From Methanobacterium subterraneum (lineage in GTDB: Archaea; Methanobacteriota; Methanobacteria; Methanobacteriales; Methanobacteriaceae), in assembly GCF_002813695.1 (NCBI RefSeq), contig NZ_CP017768.1, positions 310,001 to 374,000 of the forward strand: a stretch of 64,000 nucleotides of DNA. Reading direction: 5' to 3'. Under the pieces are notes generated by a model that worked only from the letters and a program-made list of their open reading frames with translations, did not search any database and had not been told where the DNA came from. This document shows positions 47,157 through 56,579 of the stretch, one piece after another; the stretch's first letter is position 1; the number at the start of each line of letters is the position of its first letter. Made by a program: the position numbers and the translations under genes.

Positions 47157-47849
47157 TTAAATGTTGGAAATATCATCTGGTTCGCCCTGTTTTAGGAGGT
47201 CTTCCATGATCTGGACTCCGGTGGAAGTTCCGATTTTACTGGCCCCGGCATTGATCATGGCTATGGCTGCTTCCAGGTCCCGGATGCCCCCCGCTGCTTT
47301 CACGCCCATCTCCATGCCCACAGTCTCCCGCATTAGTTTAACATCTTCCGCTGTGGCTCCATCCACTCCGAAACCAGTGGATGTTTTCACATAATGGGCT
47401 CCGGCTTCCCGGGCTAGCTGGCAGGCAGTGATCTTCTCATCCCTGCTTAAGAGGGCTGTCTCCAGGATAACTTTGACCACATGCCCCCTTGCTGCCCCCA
47501 CCACTGCGGCGATATCTGCCTGGACCAGGGGGTAATGCCCTGACTTGAGGGCGCCTATATTCATCACCATATCCAGTTCAGAGGCCCCACTGGCCACTGC
47601 TTCCTCTGCCTCAAAGGCCTTGGCATGGGGTGTTTGCACCCCGAATGGGAAACCTATAACCACACATACATTAGTGTTGGAGTTTTCCAGGAGTTCACTT
47701 GCCAGGGAAGCCTGGGTGGGTGTTACACAGACACAACTAAAATCATAATCATCCGCCTCTTGACAGAGCTCCCTAATATCATCTTCCATCGCATCCCTCT
47801 GTACATTGGTATGGTCAATCATTCCAGCCAGTTCTTCTATGGATATCAT
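47157..47849 (-). CDS. deoC: Deoxyribose-phosphate aldolase
   Basis: A 230-residue DeoC aldolase cleaving 2-deoxyribose-5-phosphate to glyceraldehyde-3-phosphate and acetaldehyde. [27 protein letters not shown] with the Schiff-base Lys near residue 155, and [11 protein letters not shown] with the second Lys are intact. It is 58 bp upstream of the cyclophilin-like gene on the same strand and may share its transcript. Length is normal. Confidence 0.94.
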   Translation of the reverse strand: MISIEELAGMIDHTNVQRDAMEDDIRELCQEADDYDFSCVCVTPTQASLASELLENSNTNVCVVIGFPFGVQTPHAKAFEAEEAVASGASELDMVMNIGALKSGHYPLVQADIAAVVGAARGHVVKVILETALLSRDEKITACQLAREAGAHYVKTSTGFGVDGATAEDVKLMRETVGMEMGVKAAGGIRDLEAAIAMINAGASKIGTSTGVQIMEDLLKQGEPDDISNI

Positions 47850-48056
47850 TTATTAAATCCCTCCATTTGATGGTATTCTAATATTTTAAACAATTTACTG
47901 GTATTCTAAGTATTAATCATCTTTCTATTTCAAATTCCTAACATTACTATTATATCTAATTAACATTCTTTGGTATTTTAATTCTAAGAAATTTTTATAA
48001 AAGAACTGATTTTTAAATTAATACTAATATTAAATCTATTATCCACATTAACTTTG

Positions 48057-49688
48057 TTAAACTAATTTTTTAGCCATGTAAGGTCCTTTTCGCTTGTAAC
48101 CAAATTTACGGTAATAGTTACGGGCCCCGATTCCACTGATAATCAGAATTTCCTTTTTATCATATTCTTCACGGCTGATTTCTTCGGCCTTTTTCAGTAA
48201 CTCTTCACCATAGCCACGGTGCTGCCACAGGTCATCTTCCCTTTCACCTAAAGGTATCATGGGTCCGTAAACATGCAATTCACGAACCAGTGCACTTTTA
48301 TGGCTAATTTCCGGACGATGAGCCTGTTCTGATGGCATTCGTAGCCTTAAAAATCCCAGGAGAACATCAGCAGGAGCATCTTCCATGGACAGGAATATTT
48401 CCTCCCCTTCACTGGCACGGTATTTTTCCATCAGGAGTTGCACATTGTCTTTATTGGTATAAGTTCCATGGGCAGCCTGGTGTCCTACTTCCCGGCAGCG
48501 AATGCACTGACACTGAACTTTCTCTCTTTTAAGTTGATTATAAACCAGTTCTCCCAGGTTTGACTTCTGGACTCCCGCTTCTATGAGTTGAGATGGTATG
48601 TCCCGCTGTATACGCATGGTACGCACCCATTTGGGGAGAATCTTCTTAACTTCCACAATTAATTTCACGGCTTCTTCACTGGTATAGGGAGTGTACTCCC
48701 CTTTTTCCCATAGTTCATAGAGTTTGGATCCTTTGGTTACCAGGCAGGGGTAGATCTTCAGCATGTCTGGTTTGAAACGTTCATCAGAGAATAATCGTTT
48801 GAATATTCGAAGATCACGTTCCTGGTCACTGAAAAGACCCGGCATGAGGTGCATGGCTACCTTGATCCCAGAGTCCTTTAAAACACGGGTAGCTTTTATG
48901 GTGTCTTCTACCCGGTGGCCCCGCTCTACCCTGTGGTAGATGAAGTTGTAGATGGTCTGCACACCCAGTTCTACCCGGGTTACACCCATCTGCAACATTC
49001 GGTCCACATCTTCCCTACGTGAGTAGTCTGGCCTGGTTTCGAAGGTCATACCCACACAGCGGACACTGGAATTCTCATTTTCCTGTTGAACATTTTCCAG
49101 GTATTGGAATCCCTGCAAATCAAGGTTGCCCCCGGTGTACTCATCATCAGAATTTAATTTATATTCTTTAACTCCAAAATCAGTCATGGCTTGGAGACAC
49201 TGGGTGATGAACCATTCCTGGAAGCATAAAAACCGTGAGGGAAAAGTACCACCCATAATTATGAGTTCCACCTTATCCAGGGGATGACCGATGCTCTCCA
49301 ACTGCTGGAGACGATTGTATACCTGTTTATACGGGCTAAAATCGTACATTCTGGCCCTTAATGCTGCGGGTTCTTCTCCCGTGTAACTGGGAGGGGCTAT
49401 TGTACTCTCGGGACAGTAAAGGCATCTTCCGTGGGGACAGTTATGGGGCGGGCACATCACCGCCACTACCGCCACACCTGAAATTGTTCTGGTTGGTTTT
49501 TTCTTCAAAATAGGGATAACAAGTTCTTTTTCCTCTTCTCGGGCTGTTTGAAGTATTTCCGAGTTACGGGGAAACCGGTCCAGTTTGTAATCACGGCACA
49601 CCTGAAACTTTGCCTTCTCCAGATCCTTCCTGTTTTTTATCTTTCCAGACTGTATATCTTTAATTATGGATCTTCCCGCTTCTTCCAT
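48057..49688 (-). CDS. elp3: Elp3-type tRNA U34 carboxymethyl synthase
   Basis: A 543-residue archaeal Elp3 that builds cm5U at the tRNA wobble uridine. The radical SAM domain carries [17 protein letters not shown] and GGTFPSRF; the C-terminal GNAT domain (about the last 130 residues, [23 protein letters not shown] loop [11 protein letters not shown]) binds acetyl-CoA. A Cys motif [11 protein letters not shown] lies between. The start ATG 49688 has GGGAG 8 nt upstream; a GTG at 49703 with no such site is the alternative. It lies alone, after an AT-rich spacer. Confidence 0.94.
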   Translation of the reverse strand: MEEAGRSIIKDIQSGKIKNRKDLEKAKFQVCRDYKLDRFPRNSEILQTAREEEKELVIPILKKKPTRTISGVAVVAVMCPPHNCPHGRCLYCPESTIAPPSYTGEEPAALRARMYDFSPYKQVYNRLQQLESIGHPLDKVELIIMGGTFPSRFLCFQEWFITQCLQAMTDFGVKEYKLNSDDEYTGGNLDLQGFQYLENVQQENENSSVRCVGMTFETRPDYSRREDVDRMLQMGVTRVELGVQTIYNFIYHRVERGHRVEDTIKATRVLKDSGIKVAMHLMPGLFSDQERDLRIFKRLFSDERFKPDMLKIYPCLVTKGSKLYELWEKGEYTPYTSEEAVKLIVEVKKILPKWVRTMRIQRDIPSQLIEAGVQKSNLGELVYNQLKREKVQCQCIRCREVGHQAAHGTYTNKDNVQLLMEKYRASEGEEIFLSMEDAPADVLLGFLRLRMPSEQAHRPEISHKSALVRELHVYGPMIPLGEREDDLWQHRGYGEELLKKAEEISREEYDKKEILIISGIGARNYYRKFGYKRKGPYMAKKLV

Positions 49689-49943
49689 ATCTTTTTCTCC
49701 CACAAAACTCCATTTTTATCTTAAAAATTGTATTCATAAAATTATTCTAATAAAATTTTATTTCTACTAATTAATGATTTAGACAATTCTGGCAAATACA
49801 CACTTGATTATTATTTGGTTTTAAAACAGTATAAATGACTGGGGGAGATGCCTAATAAATATATTGACATAGGGGAGTTATTAGCCTTTTTAAATCCATC
49901 CAGAAAATTAAGGGGATATGGAGGCTCGTTAAATGGACAATAA

Positions 49944-49952
49944 TTTATATAC
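49944..49952 (+). promoter_or_regulatory. TATA box before the PRC-barrel gene
   Basis: TTTATATAC lies about 32-40 nt before the ATG at 49984, placing the start site near 49975. The leader would then be only about 10 nt. Confidence 0.45.
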
Positions 49953-49983
49953 ATCAAAAAACAGAGTATAAACTGGTGTTTAA

Positions 49984-50265
49984 ATGAAAGTAAGTGACTT
50001 TTTCGGGCGAAGAGTTTTGGATAAAAAGGCCAATGAAATAGGTAAAATTGCAGACATGGTCATAAAACCAAAAGAGGGCATTATAACCAGCATGATCATA
50101 TCAACCAGTGATTTCGGACTCACCCGGAAAGATCTGGAAATCGTAACTGCAGACATAGAAGAAGTTGGGGATTACGTACTTTTAAATATTGAAAAGGAAG
50201 AACTGAAAGCAAGGGCAGAATCCGGTCAGAAGAAAGAGAAATTACGACTGGACATTAAAAAATAA
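49984..50265 (+). CDS. PRC-barrel domain protein
   Basis: A 93-residue single PRC-barrel (MKVSDFFGRRVLDKKANEIGKIADMVIKPKEGII...). Such small barrels are common in archaea and often bind RNA-processing, cell-division or photosynthetic partners; here the function is unknown. The C-terminal tail is charged. It starts with ATG 49984 and is followed 73 bp later by the DUF2098 gene. Confidence 0.86.
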   Translation: MKVSDFFGRRVLDKKANEIGKIADMVIKPKEGIITSMIISTSDFGLTRKDLEIVTADIEEVGDYVLLNIEKEELKARAESGQKKEKLRLDIKK

Positions 50266-50338
50266 TATCATTTATCCATCAAATACTTAAAAAAATACTA
50301 TAAATGATTTCATTTACCAGTAAATTGGGGGTGAGAAT

Positions 50339-50677
50339 GTGGAAGCTGCAAACAAACGGAATAAAGAGATTTTCATAGGTTCTCATGTGAGATACAGTGG
50401 TACTGGCAGTGCCGGGGAAGTTTTAGGTCTTAAAAGTGATGAAGATGGAATTTGGGTGAAGGTAGACACCACCCAGTTATGGTACAATAGCCGCTACCTG
50501 GAACTCATGGATGAAAAAGAATACAATAGGCTTAAAAAACGAGAATCCAAAAGAAAAACAAAAGTATCCAGTGAAAAAACGGATGAAAAGGAATCCACTA
50601 AGAAAAAAGTGGATAAACTTAAACAGAACCTGGAAGACATTGACATGAGCTCTGAACTATGTGATGGTGGAGGTTAA
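50339..50677 (+). CDS. DUF2098-family small protein
   Basis: A 112-residue methanogen-type protein. The beta-rich N-terminal half (IFIGSHVRYSGTGSAGEVLGLKSDEDGIWVKVDTTQLWYNSRYLEL) is the conserved part, and a Lys/Glu-rich tail follows. The GTG start at 50339 has GGGGTGAG just upstream. No function is known; its placement next to a PRC-barrel gene may be chance. Confidence 0.8.
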   Translation: MEAANKRNKEIFIGSHVRYSGTGSAGEVLGLKSDEDGIWVKVDTTQLWYNSRYLELMDEKEYNRLKKRESKRKTKVSSEKTDEKESTKKKVDKLKQNLEDIDMSSELCDGGG

Positions 50678-50842
50678 AAATCCGCCTCAAATCTCTTTTT
50701 TTAGGATATTACTCGGTAAAATATTTTTAATTTCTTAATGAAAGATCACCAGATTCCTTTTTTTGAATAGGTAGAATCCTTTTTTGGAAATCATTAGGTA
50801 CTAATTCTTTAATCCTTTGAAAATCTATTATATTTACTCTAA

Positions 50843-51340
50843 CTACTTCAAATTCTGGATGCACTCCTGGAATGATTCCTCCACCAGTGATTTATCTACA
50901 TTAAGACCATCCAGAACATTGGTGTGGTAAGATTCCCCCTGAATTGACTGGTGAACCGGGTCGCACACAGTTTGATTATTAGCCGGAATATGTACCGGGT
51001 CACAAATAATGGGTTCGGTCATCATTTTATAGAAAACATAAACAATAATTAAAGATGTTATCCCGGAGATAAGGGCAATAACTATTTTTATTTTCTCATT
51101 GGCTATGTAACAATCAATAACACAGCTTAATAAGTAGCTTAAAACTAGACCGATTACAATGGAAAGGAAAATACTTATTAAAAAGACAAGGGCATCAACT
51201 GTTAGGGATAATGAGAGAGAATCAAGATAAATGATATTATCAATCAGCAGAGTGGTAAGTGCGATGCAGGGAATGGCTAACACTAAAAATAGGGTTACCT
51301 TGTATTTTAGGGGATACAAAAATTCTTTAATACTCACCAT
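50843..51340 (-). CDS. Membrane protein of unknown function
   Basis: A 165-residue protein with four membrane helices (about residues 12-33, 40-60, 62-78, 86-106) and an external C-terminal tail that contains two CDPVHxPxxxQTVCDPVHQS-like Cys repeats. No family recognised. The doubled CDPVH motif, about 15 residues apart, is distinctive and may bind metal or form disulfides. It lies after the DUF2098 gene but on the opposite strand. Confidence 0.7.
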   Translation of the reverse strand: MVSIKEFLYPLKYKVTLFLVLAIPCIALTTLLIDNIIYLDSLSLSLTVDALVFLISIFLSIVIGLVLSYLLSCVIDCYIANEKIKIVIALISGITSLIIVYVFYKMMTEPIICDPVHIPANNQTVCDPVHQSIQGESYHTNVLDGLNVDKSLVEESFQECIQNLK

Positions 51341-51465
51341 GAAATTATTTCTTATTTTTTCTGATATTTATTTTTTTATAATATCTGTGGGGGGTTATTC
51401 ACAGGTTTAGGATAGGTAAACTGTATTTGAAGTTGTTGGTTTTTAGCAAATAACGATTTCATTAA

Positions 51466-53097
51466 TTATATCCTGAAAATCCTGCCCAGAGTAGTTGAGT
51501 TTTGAAAATAATCACCCACTCCCTTTTCCTGGAATTTCTTTTCCACCACCTGAAACCTCCCCATTTTCTCACCCAATTTAGATGCCCTCTCAGCGTAATT
51601 TCCATAAAAAACGTCCATTTCATGTGATAAATGGTTTAATTTTTCTTTAATCTCTGATTCACTCACAAAACTGTAGATCTGGATTAATGATTCCAATGTA
51701 AAGGTGTTTACCTTGGATATGAGCCTTTCTGTTTCATCCTTTAAATTTCCTGATTTTTTCCCGGGATAGAAATGTTGCAGTAGCTGTGAACGGTAGGATA
51801 GGGCGATTAGCTTATGGGATAACTCTGGATAAAGGGAATTCTCCCGGTAAAAGGTGAGACTGTTAAGACGGAACAATTTTTCCACGGCATTATCCTGAAT
51901 TCTGTAATCCCAGTGTGGCCAATTGCCCTTTAAAAGTCCTTTTCGTTTAACCAGCTTCTCCAGAGGAGAACCGGCTACAATTTCCGCTCTTCCAAAATCA
52001 AAGGCCAAATTCTTATTCTTATTCATGCAGTAGATGTTCTCATTTATCTCTTTAAGAGTGGCCCGGGGGTGGAACATCAGTAGGTTAAAGGTAACACCCA
52101 TATCAAAATTTTCCAGGAGTTCTATGGAGCTATTAATCTCTTCCACACTGGAAGACCGGACCAGTGCTTTCAATCCAGTCTCACTAGCATTTTCAACTCC
52201 TAAAAAAACACCCACAGTTCCCATTTCTTCTAAAAGAACTAATATATCTTCATCAACACCATCTTGTCTGGTTTTAATGAGAAGTGCAATATCTGCCAGT
52301 TCAACTTTTTCTTTTAACAATGATTTTTTCAAACTATTCAAACGGGCGTAGGATGATTCTTTGGTAGGTAGGAGGAAATTATCATCGTGAAACTGGAATA
52401 ACCTCACCTTCTGATCATGGTAAAGTTTTCCCATTTCCTGGGCAACATTCTCTGGAGATCTTAATGCGTAGGGAAGTTCTGTTTTTTGTTTGTGGAATGC
52501 CCCTATGCAGCAGTAAATACACTTGGAATGAAAACATCCTCTGCTGGTGACCAGGGTGGCAAACCGCTCACCCAACCTGGTATGTGGTTTTTTATTCCGA
52601 AGAGGGAATTTCAGACGGTTTAAATCAGGGAATTCTGTGATTAAATGATTTTGCATCAGCCCATCTTTTTTTGACTTATAAACCAGGTTAGGAACACTGG
52701 ATAGGTTTTCATTATTTACCAGAACATCTATGAGGCTAGAAATTGGGGCTTCCCCTTCAAAACGAATAACAGAATCAACAGTTTTATAGTCCAGTATTTT
52801 CTCAAATTCAAAGGTGGGGAAGTGCCCTCCCACAGTTACGTGGACATGGGGGTTTGTTTCTTTTATTTTATGTATTAATTCCAGGAAAATGGGAGCTAGG
52901 GACTGGAAGGCCATTGAAACCGCTACCATATCTGGATGGAATGATCTTAGTTCTTTTAGAACTCCTGAAAATTCATTCTGATTGGAACATGGAACAATTC
53001 TAACGGTGTGTCCGTTTTCCTGGAGTTGGGCTCCCAGGTACCTGATGGCCAGGTTTTCTTCATCTTCTGCACCCACCAACAAGACTTTTCCTTTCAT
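51466..53097 (-). CDS. B12-binding-type radical SAM protein, function unknown
   Basis: A 543-residue protein with an N-terminal cobalamin-binding-like Rossmann domain (about residues 1-130, but GAEDEENLA lacks the DxHxxG histidine of base-off B12 binding) and a radical SAM domain with a C-x4-C-x2-C motif at Cys188/193/196, unlike the usual CxxxCxxC. Related proteins methylate unactivated carbons or build natural products; no substrate can be assigned. It is a single gene, next to a spacer that leads to the TetR operator region, so it may be controlled with the iron-sulfur genes downstream, though no evidence shows that. Confidence 0.82.
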   Translation of the reverse strand: MKGKVLLVGAEDEENLAIRYLGAQLQENGHTVRIVPCSNQNEFSGVLKELRSFHPDMVAVSMAFQSLAPIFLELIHKIKETNPHVHVTVGGHFPTFEFEKILDYKTVDSVIRFEGEAPISSLIDVLVNNENLSSVPNLVYKSKKDGLMQNHLITEFPDLNRLKFPLRNKKPHTRLGERFATLVTSRGCFHSKCIYCCIGAFHKQKTELPYALRSPENVAQEMGKLYHDQKVRLFQFHDDNFLLPTKESSYARLNSLKKSLLKEKVELADIALLIKTRQDGVDEDILVLLEEMGTVGVFLGVENASETGLKALVRSSSVEEINSSIELLENFDMGVTFNLLMFHPRATLKEINENIYCMNKNKNLAFDFGRAEIVAGSPLEKLVKRKGLLKGNWPHWDYRIQDNAVEKLFRLNSLTFYRENSLYPELSHKLIALSYRSQLLQHFYPGKKSGNLKDETERLISKVNTFTLESLIQIYSFVSESEIKEKLNHLSHEMDVFYGNYAERASKLGEKMGRFQVVEKKFQEKGVGDYFQNSTTLGRIFRI

Positions 53098-53550
53098 ATG
53101 AATCCAAGTTTTATGGAATATTATGTAATTTTAGTTTAAATCCCTATTTTTATGGTAATAGTATAGTACTACACGCAGATAATGGTACCTAAAAACAAGG
53201 GGTTGATGTTATGACTGTTATGGGGGTTAATGAGAAATAGTACTGGATGCTGGAATTTTTAGGATCCAGGGCTTTCTGGGTATTTCAGGTTTCACCACCA
53301 GTGACCAATGGTAGTTTTTCCTCATTCTATAATTTTAATTTACTGGAATTTTTCACCTACAAGTACCCGAGCAAATCATAGTGGTATTGGCTCTTTAAGA
53401 GCGGTTTCAGGGCTTATAAATGGGAATACTTTGTATTGTGCGGATAATTTAAGTATAATTTAATATTAATTGGATTGAGATAATTTTAATTCATTATGTT
53501 CCATTTTTTCATTATTTTTAATTCCTTAACCAAAGATTTTCTAGGGGTAT

Positions 53551-53559
53551 GTTTATATC
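53551..53559 (+). promoter_or_regulatory. TATA box of the TetR gene
   Basis: GTTTATATC lies about 26 bp before the first base of the operator palindrome, so the predicted transcription start falls at the operator's left end. Confidence 0.55.
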
Positions 53560-53581
53560 GCATGACTCCAATAAAAAATTA

Positions 53582-53600
53582 CAAACCGACGGTCGGTTTG
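53582..53600 (+). promoter_or_regulatory. Perfect 19-bp operator palindrome
   Basis: CAAACCGAC-G-GTCGGTTTG, two perfect 9-bp half-sites around one base. It starts at the predicted transcription start and ends just before the AGGTGG ribosome site of the TetR gene. AAACCGAC/GTCGGTTT half-sites are typical for TetR-family repressors. It implies autorepression, by blocking transcription start rather than TBP binding. Confidence 0.8.
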
Positions 53601-53612
53601 CAGGTGGTTATG

Positions 53613-54206
53613 ATGGTTCCCAGAAAACCCCGTGAAGAAAGAATAAATGAAATAATAAAAGCAGCAATTGAAGTTTTCCTGGAAAAAGGCTACGAAAACA
53701 CTACAATGGAGGCCATTGCCCAGAAAGCAGGGGTAAGTAAAGGTGGACTTTACCATTACTTCCCCAGCAAAGACATGGTACTGGTATTTGCCAATGAAAA
53801 AATAAGTGAAAAAGTTACGGGAATAATGGAGAGTGCCCAGAAATGTTCATCAATGCGGGAAGGAATCATGCACTACATTAAAAGCTATATTCGTTACTGG
53901 CTTGAAAATCCCAAAGAAACTGCATTTTTATTCCTTTCAATTGCCAAGATTCTGGAAAAACCGGAACTTTTAAAGTACTACCAGCAGTACACTGTGGATT
54001 ATGTTGCATTTCTGGAAGGTGCCTTCACCATGGGAGTTCAGCAGGGGGAATTCAAAGAACACGATGTAAGGACCAGTGCCATAACCCTGATGGCAGCACT
54101 GGACGGTATCTTGAGTTACATGATCTTTGATGAGGTTCTGCAACTGGAAGAAGTTCTTCAAAATTTTGAGGAAAAATTCATCAAATCCATTGAAATAGTA
54201 AAATAA
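53613..54206 (+). CDS. TetR/AcrR family transcriptional regulator
   Basis: A 197-residue regulator. An N-terminal helix-turn-helix (EERINEIIKAAIEVFLEKGYENTTMEAIAQKAGVSKGGLYHYFPSKDMVLVFANE) is the classic TetR DNA-binding domain, and the C-terminal half is a TetR_C-type ligand domain (about residues 85-195). Start choice: ATG 53613 has AGGTGG 5 nt upstream, while ATG 53610 is too close to it; upstream frames read through the operator and are leader. The 19-bp palindrome just before it suggests self-repression. Ligand unknown. The frameshifted flavodoxin-ferredoxin gene 127 bp downstream is a likely target. Confidence 0.9.
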   Translation: MVPRKPREERINEIIKAAIEVFLEKGYENTTMEAIAQKAGVSKGGLYHYFPSKDMVLVFANEKISEKVTGIMESAQKCSSMREGIMHYIKSYIRYWLENPKETAFLFLSIAKILEKPELLKYYQQYTVDYVAFLEGAFTMGVQQGEFKEHDVRTSAITLMAALDGILSYMIFDEVLQLEEVLQNFEEKFIKSIEIVK

Positions 54207-54332
54207 ATTTATAATAACATTATTTTATTCAAACAATAAATTTAAACAAATAATGGTAGAAATGCCAGTGGGTAACATTAATTTAAAATCCTCTGATAAT
54301 TAAAGAAAGCAGTGAATAGTGGGAGGTGTTCT

Positions 54333-55125
54333 ATGGTTAAAGATGTAATTGATTTTTATTATTTCTCTGGAACTGGAAACACCCTTTTAGTGGTAAAAAA
54401 GATGAAAGATATCTTCACGGAAAACGGGGTTCCGGTTAATCTGCACAAAATTGAAAAATCAAAACCGGAAGATGTGAATTTAAACCATACCCTCGGCCTG
54501 GGATTTCCCATAGCAGAATTATCCACCTACAATTTCGTATGGAAATTCATCAGGGCACTGCCTGAAACTGACCAGGACACCGAGATCTTCATGGTGGACA
54601 CACTGGCCGGATTTTCCGGTGGTATTGTGGGGCCAGTGCATGAAATAGTGAGAAAGAAGGGATACAATCCCATAGGGGTTGAAGAAATTGTAATGCCTCC
54701 CAACATCTTTTATATTCAGGATGGGAAGACCTGTAATGAAAAGGTTCAAAGAGGGATGATGAAGGCTGAAAGATATGCTCTGGACATTGTCTCTGGAAGA
54801 TCTAAATGGGGGAGAGTACCGTTGATTTCAGATGCAGTTTACTATTACATCCCTTGCCGGTTTAAAGGTCACAAAATCCAATCTCAATCAGAAACTCCTA
54901 CGTCTGGAGACCAATCATGAAGAATGCCGCCGGTGTGGTATATGTGTGAAACTATGTCCAGTGAACAACATAACCCTGTCTGAAGATAAGTATCCTGTGC
55001 ATGGTTTTAACTGTGAGTACTGTTTAAGATGCACCTCCCTCTGTCCCCGTGGTGCAGTTTCCTGCCCCATAAACTACAAAGGAAAAACATATCGGGCAGT
55101 TAAAGCCAGAGAATTTCTGGAATGA
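54333..55125 (+). pseudogene. EFR1-type flavodoxin-ferredoxin gene split by a frameshift
   Basis: The first part (54333-54920) is a flavodoxin-like domain ([21 protein letters not shown] with the FMN phosphate loop; GGGAGGTG precedes ATG 54333) that ends early at a TGA. The second part is in the +1 frame (open from at least 54832 to 55125) and continues with two [4Fe-4S] motifs ([16 protein letters not shown] and [16 protein letters not shown]). Joined, they match EFR1-family proteins, where an FMN domain is followed by a ferredoxin. One base change would repair the frame, within about 54832-54917. It may be an inactivated gene, a sequencing error, or a site of programmed frameshifting. The TetR gene upstream is probably its regulator. 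Confidence 0.75.
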
Positions 55126-55231
55126 AACTAACTTAAAAAAGAATTACAATTTAAAAAATACTAAAAATAATTATTTCAAAATATTTAAAATAAATCCATA
55201 ATCAAAATTAGAGTGTTATTAAACTAGAGGG

Positions 55232-55846
55232 ATGGTTATGGTAAGTTTAGATGAAAAAAATATAGACGTGGAAAAACTGGCCAGGAAGGCATTGAATAGC
55301 CAAGATCTATTCCAGGAACTGAAAGAAGGAGTCCGATCTAAAGATAACACTACCCGTCAAAACAGTTTTAAAGCCGTGCAAGTTATAGCTCAAGAAGATC
55401 CAGACTTTCTCTATAAAGAATGGGACTACTTTCAGGAAATGCTTAAAAGCCCCAACAACTACCATAAATACATAGCCATATACATATTAGCCAGTTTAAC
55501 CCGCGTAGATATGGATACTAAATTTGAAAGGATATTTAATGATTATTACGGAGTGCTGGCTGGTGATAAGGCTATGACTGCATCCCACGTGGCTTTAAAT
55601 TCAAGTATCATTGCACATAACAAACCAGATCTCAGGTCCCGGATTGTGGATATATTAATGAGTATTGATGACATCCACCAGGGTAACCAAAAGGAACTAA
55701 TTAAAGCCTACGCCATTGAGGCCCTGGGGAAAATCTACTTGGAAGCAGATGATAAGCAACTCATTGAAAATTTTATAAAATCTCAGCTGGATAGTAAAAG
55801 TCCCAAGACCCGCAAGATGGCCCAGTGTTTTCTGGAGCAGTGTTAA
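55232..55846 (+). CDS. HEAT-like repeat protein, function unknown
   Basis: A 204-residue all-helical protein. Repeats of about 35-40 residues with alternating hydrophobic helices ([86 protein letters not shown]) look like HEAT or Armadillo repeats and suggest protein binding. No enzymatic motif is seen. The ATG follows AGAGGGATGGTT. It is 49 bp before a small basic protein gene on the same strand, likely its partner. Confidence 0.78.
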   Translation: MVMVSLDEKNIDVEKLARKALNSQDLFQELKEGVRSKDNTTRQNSFKAVQVIAQEDPDFLYKEWDYFQEMLKSPNNYHKYIAIYILASLTRVDMDTKFERIFNDYYGVLAGDKAMTASHVALNSSIIAHNKPDLRSRIVDILMSIDDIHQGNQKELIKAYAIEALGKIYLEADDKQLIENFIKSQLDSKSPKTRKMAQCFLEQC

Positions 55847-55895
55847 AAGATATATTAATATACTATGAACCCTCACAATTGATTAAGGGATAAAC

Positions 55896-56219
55896 ATGGT
55901 TGATATTAGCAAGGTTACCGGGTCCCATCACTTCCCTCAGAGGAAGAATAAATTCAAAGAAATGGTGGGTAAGATATGTTCCAGTGGTGCATCCAATAAG
56001 TCCAGTAAGGAATCAAAGGGAGCACTACTAACATCCTCTATACAAACTAGAGAATCAACCAACTGGTTATCTAAAAATCCTAAACGCTGGAATAATTTTC
56101 AGAAACAATACCAGAATGAATTTGATGAGAAAATCAAACTCATGGGTGAGATTAGGGGTAAGAAAAAAGATAATGAAGTAATTCAATCCTTATTCTCTTT
56201 TGAAGATTCTGATTTTTAA
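55896..56219 (+). CDS. Small basic protein of unknown function
   Basis: A 107-residue protein, very rich in Lys, Ser and Asn (MVDISKVTGSHHFPQRKNKFKEMVGKICSSG...). The C-terminal half (STNWLSKNPKRWNNFQKQYQNEFDEKIKLMGEIRG) could be helical. GGGATAAAC precedes the ATG. It follows the HEAT-like gene by 49 bp. No family recognised; I keep it because of placement, ribosome site and a clear stop, but codon quality is modest. Confidence 0.6.
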   Translation: MVDISKVTGSHHFPQRKNKFKEMVGKICSSGASNKSSKESKGALLTSSIQTRESTNWLSKNPKRWNNFQKQYQNEFDEKIKLMGEIRGKKKDNEVIQSLFSFEDSDF

Positions 56220-56441
56220 ACTTAAGAACGATGGGTAGTAAATGAATAAAATCCTAATTCTATACTCTCTGCAACTGCCTAATTTTAAGTCGTCTAAAAA
56301 TCATATATATTTTTATAGATACTCTTTCAACGGGTAAGGCTGAAAAATTAGTTAATTAACTTATTTATTAGCTAACTTAGTGTATTGTTTATGAAATTCA
56401 ACTAGTTGGCACTCAGCGGAATAAAAACTAACCAAAAAGTA

Positions 56442-56579
56442 TTACTTTTTCTCCAGTCCATTTACGATCAATCTGCGTATAATGTATGATCTGGACCGGT
56501 CCTCCTTCTTGGCTATCCCATCAATTCTTTCAATGTACTCCTGCTCCAGGCGGATGTACACACTCTTCTTTTTTGTCAT
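56442..56579 (-). CDS. Ribbon-helix-helix (CopG-like) DNA-binding protein
   Basis: A 45-residue protein, too short for most gene callers: MTKKKSVYIRLEQEYIERI followed by DGIAKKEDRSRSYIIRRLIVNGLEKK. The short beta strand (KSVYIRL) and two helices (EQEYIERIDGIAKKE, RSYIIRRLIVNGLEK) are the CopG/MetJ-type RHH fold, which binds DNA as a dimer. It has no obvious strong ribosome site (AATCGTAATGTTATAC upstream). Target unknown. It is the only gene on the minus strand between the TetR region and the receiver-glycosyltransferase gene. Confidence 0.75.
   Translation of the reverse strand: MTKKKSVYIRLEQEYIERIDGIAKKEDRSRSYIIRRLIVNGLEKK

Larger units (their letters stand above)
53098..53612. other. Divergent spacer with TetR promoter and operator
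   Basis: This 515-bp spacer separates the radical SAM gene (minus) from the TetR gene (plus). Its right end holds a TATA box and operator listed separately. A perfect 13-bp palindrome (GCTCTT-T-AAGAGC, 53390-53402) lies in the middle. A 44-codon open frame (about 53247-53381, beginning MLEFLGSRAFWVFQ) has no ribosome site and I do not count it. The rest is AT-rich and empty. Confidence 0.5.

Noticed and set aside
53247..53381. Open frame of 44 codons beginning MLEFLGSRAFWVFQ
   Set aside because: No ribosome site, no recognisable domain, and the stretch lies within an otherwise regulatory spacer.
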